Under the pieces are notes generated by a model. The model saw nothing but the letters and a program-made list of their open reading frames with translations. It was not told where the DNA came from and did not search any database. From Coriobacteriales bacterium (GTDB lineage Bacteria > Actinomycetota > Coriobacteriia > Coriobacteriales > UBA8131), in assembly GCA_031286975.1 (NCBI GenBank), contig JAITTM010000183.1, positions 1 to 5,380 of the forward strand: a stretch of 5,380 nt of DNA, read 5' to 3'. Below are positions 1 through 5,295 of this stretch, piece after piece; positions within the stretch are counted from its first letter, which is position 1, and every line of letters begins with the position of its first letter. The position numbers and the translations under genes are program-made.

Positions 1-204
1 TGTATCGGAGCTTCGATGCTCACATCGCTTGACTCGACCTACAACGCAACCTTCGAGTTCAACGACGATAAGCCCAAGGAGTACAGCGACAGCTTCACCC
101 TTGATCTGGAGAAGGGCTCCTACACCTTCACCATCACCGTCGAACCGATAGTGAAGCGGGATACGCAGGTGATCATAGCCTTCATGGTGATGCAATCCGG
201 GTAG
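1..204 (+). CDS. 3' end of an unrecognised protein gene (partial at left edge)
   Basis: The frame is open from the first base to a TAG stop, giving 67 visible residues. I do not recognise the family. The sequence alternates polar and hydrophobic residues (for example TFEFNDD, SFTLDLEKGSYTFTITV), which suggests beta strands, possibly the C-terminal beta-sandwich of a larger protein. There are no cysteines after the first visible residue, no evident membrane span and no catalytic motif. An ATG at 16 has a GGAG at 7-10, only five bases upstream, so a separate 62-residue protein is possible. I favour a truncated larger gene because the frame is open to the window edge. It converges on the cold-shock gene and ends 39 bases before the shared terminator, which supports real plus-strand transcription. 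Confidence 0.5.
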   Translation, partial: CIGASMLTSLDSTYNATFEFNDDKPKEYSDSFTLDLEKGSYTFTITVEPIVKRDTQVIIAFMVMQSG

Positions 205-243
205 GGAGGCAGAGCTGGCAGGAAGGCGACGTTATCTTCCCTT

Positions 244-297
244 GCGTGACAACAAAAAAGGAGGCGACCGTAGCCGCCTCCTTTTTTGTTGTCACGC
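244..297. terminator. Bidirectional intrinsic terminator, perfect 23-bp stem
   Basis: Two 23-base arms (244-266 and 275-297) are exact reverse complements around an 8-base loop, ACCGTAGC. The loop-proximal part is GC-rich (GGAGGCG/CGCCTCC). Flanking it, each arm has a six-base A or T run, so an RNA from either strand shows a GC stem followed by U6. It lies between two convergent genes, 39 bases after the plus-strand stop and 6 bases after the cold-shock stop on the minus strand, so it can end transcription from both sides. The pairing was checked base by base. Confidence 0.92.
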
Positions 298-303
298 CCC
301 GTA

Positions 304-507
304 TTAAAGTTTGCGAACGTTGCTGGCCTGGAGTTTACCATTCTGTCCGGTGGTGATGTCGAACTCCACGAGAGCATCCTCATCAAGCGTCTTGAAACCA
401 TCGCTCTGGATCTCCGAGAAGTGGACAAACAGGTCCTCACCGTCATCGCGAGAGATGAACCCATACCCTTTGTCCGGATTAAACCACTTTACTTTACCTT
501 CAGCCAT
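304..507 (-). CDS. csp: Cold-shock domain protein (CspA/CspB family RNA chaperone)
   Basis: This is a 67-residue, single-domain cold-shock protein of normal family length. It begins [10 protein letters not shown] and carries both nucleic-acid-binding motifs: RNP1 as KGYGFI (about residues 13-18) and RNP2 as LFVHF (about residues 26-30). Members bind single-stranded RNA or DNA in the cytoplasm, melt RNA secondary structure and often act as transcription antiterminators; that is family knowledge. The frame extends 14 codons upstream to an ATG at 549, but ATG 507 is chosen. The protein then aligns end to end with the family, and AAAGG at 514-518 lies six bases before it. It is followed by a strong terminator and has roughly 120 bases of leader before the nearest repeat, so it is probably monocistronic. 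Which paralogue (cspA, cspB and so on) cannot be decided here. Confidence 0.96.
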   Translation of the reverse strand: MAEGKVKWFNPDKGYGFISRDDGEDLFVHFSEIQSDGFKTLDEDALVEFDITTGQNGKLQASNVRKL

Positions 508-615
508 GTCTTGCCTTTCTTTCTGCCCAACTGGGCTTACTACAAACAACGCCTACCACAACCAAGTAGCTAAACGCTGCGTACCATGTGAGCCAGTCTA
601 GACCCACAGCGAAGA

Positions 616-642
616 AGTTTACCATACCGTAACGGATTTCAA
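616..642 (-). promoter_or_regulatory. Possible promoter of the cold-shock gene, partly inside the repeat
   Basis: On the minus strand there is TTGAAA (637-642) and, after a 15-base spacer, TAAACT (616-621). These resemble -35 and -10 boxes, although the spacer is short. Transcription would start about 100 bases upstream of the csp ATG, giving a long leader of the kind common in cold-shock genes. The -35 box lies within the left 70-bp repeat. This is pattern matching only. Confidence 0.25.
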
Positions 643-695
643 GCGGGAATTAAGAAAACCCATAACTTCAAAGGTATTGGATGCGCTTTGAAATC
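626..695 (+). repeat. 70-bp direct repeat, left copy
   Basis: These 70 bases are identical to 2748-2817, in the same orientation at an offset of 2122 bases. The identity stops abruptly at both ends. The unit has internal structure: GATTTCAAGCG (635-645) and CGCTTTGAAATC (684-695) form imperfect inverted arms with one unpaired T, and CCGTAACGG (627-635) is an odd-centred palindrome. It lies between the cold-shock gene start and the lipoprotein stop. No flanking target duplication is evident, and it does not resemble a tRNA end. It may be an attachment-like site, a small dispersed non-coding repeat, or the scar of an insertion. Confidence 0.95.
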
Positions 696-765
696 GCCTC
701 TTCCGCAGCAAAGCTAAGTGATTTTCACCTACTCCCGTTGATAGGTGGCAGGATTTTGTCCACGG

Positions 766-787
766 GAGGGCAGCATACGCCGCCCTC
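766..787 (-). terminator. Hairpin right after the lipoprotein stop, weak terminator candidate
   Basis: On the minus strand GAGGGCGGC and GCTGCCCTC can pair over nine positions (one G-U) around a four-base loop, GTAT. The hairpin starts one base after the lipoprotein TAA. No U-run follows, so it may be a 3'-end stabilising hairpin rather than a true intrinsic terminator. A competing pairing exists between CTCCCGT at 732-738 and ACGGGAG at 762-768. Confidence 0.35.
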
Positions 788-788
788 T

Positions 789-1343
789 TTAGCTGACCAC
801 AAAATCCGCATACAGGGAGACTATCTCAAAGTCTCCCGGGATGTCCTTCTCCCGCCATGGGGTGTCCGTATCATCGGATATATACACATCAGGCATGACG
901 AAGCGATAGTGTCCTGGCGCAAGACCGCCAAAATAGAAATCGAAATCCAGGGAGCCCTCCTCCAGATAGGGAATCGTCGAGAGAGTCGTCAGTATTGTAG
1001 GAAACGCAGAGTCATTGAATTCGACAGGCTCCGTCATCTCGTTTCCCTCCATAATAAACACTTGGAAGCCATGACCGGACAGGACATCATAGCCATACTC
1101 GTTCTCTGCTCGGATGTGCGCGCCCTGGGGAATTGCATTCTCTATGACAATCTTAACCCCCCGATACTCTGGATAGGGTTGGTCATGGGATGGTGTTTTA
1201 GGGGTTGTCTCCGTCATCGGTTCCTCCTCAATACCTCCAGTTGTCGCTTCATCCACGCGGCTTTTGGGTGCGCAGGCGCAAGTGGCGAGCACAAAAAGGA
1301 GGGTGGTGGCAAGAAGCAATGCCTTTATGAAAGCGCGATACAT
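789..1343 (-). CDS. Predicted lipoprotein with a C-terminal Ig-like domain
   Basis: This 184-residue protein starts with a short positive region and a hydrophobic core (residues 5-20), then a cysteine pair in LATCAC. C24 (after A23) or C22 (after LAT) is the likely lipidated residue, so the protein should be anchored on the outer face of the membrane. Residues 27-60 form an acidic and Thr/Pro-rich linker. Residues 61-184 look like one beta-sandwich: it opens GVKIVIENAIP and holds GLAPGHYRFVM (140-150), a pattern seen in bacterial Ig-like domains of Gram-positive surface proteins. This assignment is from memory of the family, not a search. AAGGAG lies ten bases before the ATG. Only 20 bases separate it from the protease stop upstream, so the two genes are probably co-transcribed. 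Possible roles are a surface partner, inhibitor or substrate of the protease, but nothing in the sequence decides this. Confidence 0.85.
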   Translation of the reverse strand: MYRAFIKALLLATTLLFVLATCACAPKSRVDEATTGGIEEEPMTETTPKTPSHDQPYPEYRGVKIVIENAIPQGAHIRAENEYGYDVLSGHGFQVFIMEGNEMTEPVEFNDSAFPTILTTLSTIPYLEEGSLDFDFYFGGLAPGHYRFVMPDVYISDDTDTPWREKDIPGDFEIVSLYADFVVS

Positions 1344-1363
1344 GGCGGCGCTTCTCCTTATCG

Positions 1364-2407
1364 TTAATAACGTGATGTCGAGAAAGAACTGTTGATGTTT
1401 GAGGCTTTGCTAAATATACCTACATTTGTTGTTCCCAAATAGGCAGTAGTAATTCCGACGGTGGTTCTGGCGGTACTGTATGTGACCCCGCCACTATCGC
1501 CCGGTTGAGCCATGGGATTGCCGGTCGGCCTCTCCACTAATATCAGGTCAGTTATAGTACCTGTTGTAAAATTACCAGTAAAATTCGTTGATGTGCAGGT
1601 CCTTGAAGTAATCTGCGTGGTTACACCCTCTTTGGTAATTGTCGCACCAACTGTTGCGGCGGTTACCAATGTGCCCAATGAATAGGCAGTCGAATAATTA
1701 AGGGTATTCACGGCGGTATAGTTAGGGTTCTGGATTGCCACTAATGCTGCGTCACAGTTGCTCATAGCACGAGCAGTGCAGTATCCAACTTCGGTTCCAC
1801 CGATGCAAGCCTTTGCTGAGGTTCCTGTCGAAGAAAAGCCATGCCCAGCTGTCACGATATAATTCAAAGTTGAGCTTTTCTTTACCCTATAGCCAACACT
1901 TATACCGCTAGACGAGGAGGTCATTCCTGAACCGCAATTGACATTGGCAGTAAATTCGCATCGACCAATCGCCTTACGAAAAACTAGAGCTGGTGAATCC
2001 ATGATGCACTTCTTGAATAACGATAAGGCTTTCTCACCGATGTCCAAAAGCTCCACCACGATCCTGTTGTCTCGGTCATCAAGGTAGAAGCCAACGAAGT
2101 TATCCGATAGCGCATCATCTTTCTTCTGCATCAGTTTTGCGTTCATGATATCCCGTATGGCCTCCAAGGACGCCCAAGGGTATGCAACATTCTTGATATG
2201 GTATTTTTCGCCTCTTAGGGCTTCATTGACTTCTTTTATTAGCTGAGGGTCATCATCTGCGACATTCACCACCAGTATACCATCATCATCAAGATACACA
2301 CTGCCGAACATCGCCGGCTGCGGGTCTTTCCTCGCAATGAATGATTGGCGCAGTTTATCCTGTGCACTCAATGATAGCAACTCGTTTTCCAAGCGAGTCC
2401 AAGGCAC
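1364..2407 (-). CDS. Chymotrypsin-fold serine protease (S1, streptogrisin/alpha-lytic-like), 5' end frameshifted
   Basis: The intact frame gives 347 residues from a GTG. Residues 150-347 are a trypsin-like domain with the full triad: H189 in VTAGHG, D219 in NCDAALVAI and S305 in QPGDSGG. Cysteines at 150, 158, 201, 210, 218 and 271 could form disulfides. Residues 33-140 resemble a pro-region with two segments, FGSVYLDDDGILVVNV and FVGFYLDDRDNRIVVELL, similar to the alpha-lytic/streptogrisin prodomain that acts as a folding chaperone and is later cleaved off. The GTG at 2407 is unlikely to be the natural start: it has no good ribosome binding site, and 18 more residues fit upstream once one 8-bp unit of the 2408-2426 tandem repeat is removed. 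The restored protein would have 365 residues. No signal peptide is visible in either version, which is odd for this family. Its GC content (24 of 60 at 1561-1620) is well below recG. Confidence 0.88.
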   Translation of the reverse strand: MPWTRLENELLSLSAQDKLRQSFIARKDPQPAMFGSVYLDDDGILVVNVADDDPQLIKEVNEALRGEKYHIKNVAYPWASLEAIRDIMNAKLMQKKDDALSDNFVGFYLDDRDNRIVVELLDIGEKALSLFKKCIMDSPALVFRKAIGRCEFTANVNCGSGMTSSSSGISVGYRVKKSSTLNYIVTAGHGFSSTGTSAKACIGGTEVGYCTARAMSNCDAALVAIQNPNYTAVNTLNYSTAYSLGTLVTAATVGATITKEGVTTQITSRTCTSTNFTGNFTTGTITDLILVERPTGNPMAQPGDSGGVTYSTARTTVGITTAYLGTTNVGIFSKASNINSSFSTSRY

Positions 2408-2469
2408 AACCCCGAAACCCCGAAACTATCTTCTATAGCTTCCAGCATCCCTTTTGGCAAATCAAGCAT
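2368..2469 (-). pseudogene. Displaced start of the protease gene (out-of-frame leader ORF)
   Basis: From ATG 2469, which has the best ribosome binding site in the block, translation reads MLDLPKGMLEAIEDSFGV, then leaves the protease frame in the tandem repeat and stops at TGA 2368-2370 after 33 residues. In the protease frame a TAG lies just upstream of the repeat, so no ribosome can read from ATG 2469 into the protease without a frame change. Deleting 8 bases makes 2469 and 2407 in phase (62 minus 8 is 54), giving EDSFGV followed directly by VPWTRLENELL. This is therefore the true N-terminus, currently disconnected. Confidence 0.8.
2408..2426 (-). repeat. 8-bp tandem repeat (2.4 units) that breaks the protease frame
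   Basis: The plus strand has period 8 with unit AACCCCGA for 19 bases; on the coding strand the unit reads TTTCGGGG. It lies around codons 15-20 of the protease. Because 8 is not a multiple of 3, gain or loss of one unit toggles the reading frame. With one unit fewer the frame is open; as written it is closed. Confidence 0.93.
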
Positions 2470-2477
2470 GATTTCAA

Positions 2478-2483
2478 CCTCCT
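2478..2483 (-). promoter_or_regulatory. Strong ribosome binding site for ATG 2469
   Basis: A perfect AGGAGG lies eight bases before ATG 2469 on the minus strand. It is the main evidence that the protease gene originally began at 2469 rather than at the poorly placed GTG at 2407. Confidence 0.85.
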
Positions 2484-2678
2484 AAAATTATGATTAAGAC
2501 TGCCATAGACCTACAAACCCAGATGACTTTTTTTGGGAAACCAACTATTGGCCTGTTGGGCAAACTTCACATATTGGAAAGTAGTTTCAGTTCAACACGC
2601 TATCCAATCGCATAAGCATCATAACCTCAAAATCATCTCTTGCACTGCCACCCACGACCCCGTAGTTTAAAGGAATCT

Positions 2679-2684
2679 ATTATA
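2679..2684 (-). promoter_or_regulatory. Perfect TATAAT, candidate -10 box for the protease-lipoprotein operon
   Basis: A consensus -10 hexamer lies about 210 bases upstream of ATG 2469. The -35 position at a 17-base spacer reads CTGTGG, a poor match. A dyad GGAGT-CT-ACTCC (2686-2697) fills part of the spacer and could be an operator for a regulator, which would fit a promoter that needs activation. The low GC of the region means a chance match is possible. Confidence 0.3.
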
Positions 2685-2747
2685 TGGAGTCTACTCCCCC
2701 TCCACAGCATATAGCAACATACGCAAGGCAAAGAATGCTCAAGATAA

Positions 2748-2817
2748 ACCGTAACGGATTTCAAGCGGGAATTAAGAAAACCCATAACTTCAAAGGTATT
2801 GGATGCGCTTTGAAATC
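2748..2817 (+). repeat. 70-bp direct repeat, right copy
   Basis: This copy is identical over 70 bases to 626-695. It begins 14 bases beyond the rsmD stop codon and has the same inverted arms (2757-2767 and 2806-2817). Read from rsmD, the arms could fold as a long-loop hairpin after the gene but lack a U-tail. Its flanking bases do not match those of the left copy. Confidence 0.95.
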
Positions 2818-2830
2818 TACTGATAATCGG

Positions 2831-3436
2831 CTAACCCGTGTAGAGAAGGTAGCTGATTTGCGTGCTTCCATAGGTTTTGCAGCGAGCTGATTCAAAACGA
2901 CCGATGCCCTCGGACTCTTGCAGGAGGGGGAATTCCTCCGGCATGAAAGAGCCCGTTGCGTGCTCATATGATATGAGCGCACCCCTGTCCAGGTCGCCGT
3001 TATATGCAAGACGGATAAGGAAATTGACGATCTCTGCGGCTGTGCGGGCATAGGGCGGGTCGAGTATCACCAGATCAAAGGCTTTCTCCTGCGCCAGAGA
3101 CCCCCCGCCTGCCCGCACCATCACGTCACCCTGGGTGAGGTTGGCGGCATCTGCGGTGATGCCCAGGTTAGCCAGGTTGGTTCTGACCGTCTGGTGGGCT
3201 CGCTTGTCAACCTCAAAGAAGCGACAGCTGGCGGCCCCCCGCGAGAGTGCCTCGATGCCCAAGGCACCGCTGCCGGCAAAGGCATCGAGCACGGCAATGC
3301 CATCAAAGCCATTCGGCAGGATAGATAGCACACTGCTGGCCCATGATTCACGCACGCGTCCGGTCGTGGGGCGGGTGCCCCTACCGCTCACCGTGTTGAG
3401 TACGCGCCCCTTATAGCGCCCCGCTATGACGTGCAT
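2831..3436 (-). CDS. rsmD: 16S rRNA (guanine966-N2)-methyltransferase RsmD
   Basis: This is a 201-residue, full-length RsmD (family typically about 180-200). It uses S-adenosylmethionine to methylate N2 of G966 of 16S rRNA during assembly of the small ribosomal subunit. The signature blocks are present in order: AGRYKGR (5-11), TRPTTGRVRES (21-31), the SAM-binding loop VLDAFAGSGALGIEALSRGA-like segment (49-68), the acidic end of the next strand FFEVD (73-77), and the catalytic DPPY (126-129). The usual RPTTDR has glycine in place of aspartate here. ATG 3436 is preceded by GGAGG seven bases upstream and overlaps the end of recG by 13 bases, so the two are likely translationally coupled. coaD, a frequent next gene in Gram-positive genomes, is not present downstream; the repeat follows instead. 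Confidence 0.95.
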   Translation of the reverse strand: MHVIAGRYKGRVLNTVSGRGTRPTTGRVRESWASSVLSILPNGFDGIAVLDAFAGSGALGIEALSRGAASCRFFEVDKRAHQTVRTNLANLGITADAANLTQGDVMVRAGGGSLAQEKAFDLVILDPPYARTAAEIVNFLIRLAYNGDLDRGALISYEHATGSFMPEEFPLLQESEGIGRFESARCKTYGSTQISYLLYTG

Positions 3437-5292
3437 GGTGAATCCTCCACAGAGCGCTTCGTTAGCTCGTAGGCAAGATGACGGTGTTGTGGCAGCTCGA
3501 GCTGCGGATCAGCATCAAGGATGGCCTGTGCCTCCTTGTGCGCTAAAGCGATAAGCGCGCCGTCGCGTATCACGTTGATGAGCTTGAGCGCGGCGGCACC
3601 GTGCTGCCTGCTTCCCAGCACATCGCCTTCGCGCCTGAGCTCCAGGTCGTACTCCGCCAACTTGAAGCCATCGGTGGTCTTCTCCAGCGCCTTTAAGCGT
3701 GCTATGGCATCCTCACCTTTGGCGTTCGATATCAAGAATACCTGCGCATCCCACTGGCCGCGCCCCACCCGACCCCGCAACTGGTGCAGCTGCGAGAGGC
3801 CAAAGCGGTCGGCGTCCTCGATTAGCATGACCGTCGCATTGGGCACGTCGACACCCACCTCGACAACCGTTGTCGAGACCAGGATGTCAATGCGCCCCTC
3901 CCTGAAATCATCCATGACCTTGCGCTTGGCCTGCGGCTTGAGCCTGCTGGTCATAAGCCCGATGTTCTGCGCGGGAAAGACCTTCGCCTTGAGAAAGGCG
4001 ACCTCCTGCTCGGCGGCGGCGATATGATCCGTGTCCTGCTCGTCTGAGAACTCGGTAAGAAGCTCGGGCGGGGTCTCGCTGTCAATCAGCACATCTGAGT
4101 GCGAGGCTGTGGCATTCGGGCTCGGTGCAGACTCGGGATCGTTGGGGTTGGTGATAAGCGGGCAGATGATATAGGCTTGATGACCGGCAGCAACCGCATC
4201 CCCTATCGCCGCATAGGCCTTGCCGCGCAGGCTCTTGCGCAGGATCCGTGTGCTCGTGCTTGTCGCGCTTTGCGGCCGTGTGCGCAGGGAGCTCGTCTCC
4301 ATGTCGCCGTAGAGCACGAGTGCAAGCGAGCGTGGGATGGGCGTCGCCGTCATGGCGAGTAAATCGCAGCCGAGGCCCTTGCTTTTGAGCGCCTGCCTCT
4401 GCGCCACCCCAAAACGATGCTGCTCGTCGATGACCACCAGCGAAAGCTGCCTGAAGCGCACATCGGGCTCCAGCAGAGCATGGGTTCCAAAGGCGACGCA
4501 ACAGGAGCCATCCGCCAGACTTTGGAGCAGGGCGGCGCGGCTTGCCTTATCGACGCTCGAGGTCAAGAGACCCCAGCGTATCCCTGCGGTATCGAGCAGA
4601 GGGCCGAGTTTGAGCGCGTATTGCTGGGCGAGCACCTCGGTGGGTGCCATCATCGCCGCCTGCCACCCGCTGTCGGCCACCATCGCCAAGGCATGCGCCG
4701 CCACGATGGTCTTGCCGGAGCCCACGTCGCCCATAAGCAGGCGGTTCATGCTCTGTGGCAGAGCCATGTTGGCGCGCAGCTCTTCGATGGAGGTCTGCTG
4801 GTCGGCAGTCAGCGAGAAGGGCAGGTTGGCCTGCAGGCGAGCAAGCCCAGGGCCCTCCGTTACGTGGCGATAGGGCGTACTGCTGGCCTTTTCGACCTGT
4901 CTGCGCATACGAAAGAACAGTTGCAGGTAGAGCAGCTCCTCAAAGGCAAGACGCCTGTTAGCCTGCAGGCGCTCATCCTGGCTGGCCGGGAAGTGTATCG
5001 CCCGCAATGCCGCGTGGCGACTGAGAAGACCCTGCTCGTTGCGAAGCGTTGGCGGCAGGGGGTCAAGCAGGGCGGGAAGAGTGTCCAGAGCCTCGCGCAC
5101 CAGGCGTGCTATCCAAGCAGAGCTGAGGGTCGCTGTCGTCCCGTAGACGGGCAGGATGCTGCCCGCGGCCACGGAAGCCGCCACGGGGGCTATGCCGGTG
5201 GAAGACGATGCTGGCGGCGCGCCTCCTGAAGCCCCGTCATTCTCCCCGCCTTCATTGCTTTCTGCAATCACCGTGTGCAGCGGCGACTGCAT
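3424..5292 (-). CDS. recG: ATP-dependent DNA helicase RecG, separated from its N-terminus by an in-frame stop
   Basis: RecG regresses stalled replication forks and moves Holliday junctions. The 622 residues after the first ATG hold the complete motor: Walker A GDVGSGKT (188-195), motif Ia APTEVLAQQ (216-224), DEQH (289-292), TATPIPRS (315-322), VSTTVVEVGVD (472-482), QLRGRVGRG (504-512) and the C-terminal TRG region with DGFKLAEYDLELRREGDVLG (541-560). ILPVY at 46-50 begins the conserved segment that normally follows the wedge domain. Family members are about 680-720 residues, so about 100 N-terminal residues are missing from this product. They lie upstream in the same frame beyond a TAG at 5296-5298, and ATG 5292 has no clear ribosome binding site. 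A Gly/Ala/Ser-rich linker (15-45) and a roughly 45-residue acidic insertion (381-428) are unusual. It overlaps rsmD. Confidence 0.95.
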   Translation of the reverse strand: MQSPLHTVIAESNEGGENDGASGGAPPASSSTGIAPVAASVAAGSILPVYGTTATLSSAWIARLVREALDTLPALLDPLPPTLRNEQGLLSRHAALRAIHFPASQDERLQANRRLAFEELLYLQLFFRMRRQVEKASSTPYRHVTEGPGLARLQANLPFSLTADQQTSIEELRANMALPQSMNRLLMGDVGSGKTIVAAHALAMVADSGWQAAMMAPTEVLAQQYALKLGPLLDTAGIRWGLLTSSVDKASRAALLQSLADGSCCVAFGTHALLEPDVRFRQLSLVVIDEQHRFGVAQRQALKSKGLGCDLLAMTATPIPRSLALVLYGDMETSSLRTRPQSATSTSTRILRKSLRGKAYAAIGDAVAAGHQAYIICPLITNPNDPESAPSPNATASHSDVLIDSETPPELLTEFSDEQDTDHIAAAEQEVAFLKAKVFPAQNIGLMTSRLKPQAKRKVMDDFREGRIDILVSTTVVEVGVDVPNATVMLIEDADRFGLSQLHQLRGRVGRGQWDAQVFLISNAKGEDAIARLKALEKTTDGFKLAEYDLELRREGDVLGSRQHGAAALKLINVIRDGALIALAHKEAQAILDADPQLELPQHRHLAYELTKRSVEDSPCTS

Positions 5293-5295
5293 CCG

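Larger units (their letters stand above)
626..2817. mobile_element. Putative accessory block bracketed by 70-bp direct repeats
   Basis: About 2.2 kb, counting both repeats, holds only a serine protease gene and a lipoprotein gene, both on the minus strand. Direct repeats at both outer ends, an AT-richer composition in the protease than in recG, and a position between a conserved housekeeping pair and a stand-alone csp gene suggest acquired DNA. A single recombination between the repeats would delete the whole block and leave one repeat between rsmD and csp. No integrase, transposase or resolvase is encoded within it, so movement would need a factor from elsewhere or RecA. The alternative is a chance insertion between two older copies of a dispersed repeat. 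Confidence 0.4.
2470..2830. other. Intergenic region between rsmD and the protease start (361 bases)
   Basis: The part nearest rsmD contains the right 70-bp repeat. The rest (2470-2747) is AT-rich (23 of 60 bases G+C at 2521-2580) and should hold the protease promoter and leader. Visible elements are a TATAAT on the minus strand, several short dyads (GGAGT/ACTCC at 2686-2697, CCAAC/GTTGG at 2541-2559), a T7 run at 2528-2534, and a possible 11-codon minus-strand ORF (2587-2622, MMLMRLDSVLN). I can support no RNA gene or real protein gene here. There is no U-tailed terminator after rsmD. Confidence 0.6.

Noticed and set aside
508..549. Upstream ATG at 549 for the cold-shock gene
   Set aside because: The extra 14 residues are not part of the cold-shock fold, and AAAGG is correctly placed for ATG 507.
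681..1367. A 228-codon plus-strand frame opposite the lipoprotein
   Set aside because: It lies antisense to a gene with a clear lipoprotein signal and ribosome binding site, starts inside the 70-bp repeat, and its product has no recognisable motif.
626..2817. Integron cassette with attC sites
   Set aside because: The repeats are imperfect hairpins of plausible size, but I cannot find the paired RYYYAAC/GTTRRRY core at their ends, and no integron integrase is in the window.
2748..2817. tRNA-derived attachment site
   Set aside because: The repeat has no T-loop, anticodon arm or CCA-end pattern.
626..2817. Classic insertion sequence or composite transposon
   Set aside because: No transposase is encoded, the terminal repeats are direct and non-coding, and no target-site duplication is visible at the outer edges.
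2684..2890. A 68-codon plus-strand frame running through the right repeat into the rsmD 3' end
   Set aside because: It has no ribosome binding site and runs antisense into rsmD. The repeat part is open in the matching frame in both copies, but only because the copies are identical.
4417..5229. A 270-codon plus-strand frame opposite recG
   Set aside because: It is a high-GC antisense shadow of unmistakable RecG helicase motifs on the minus strand.
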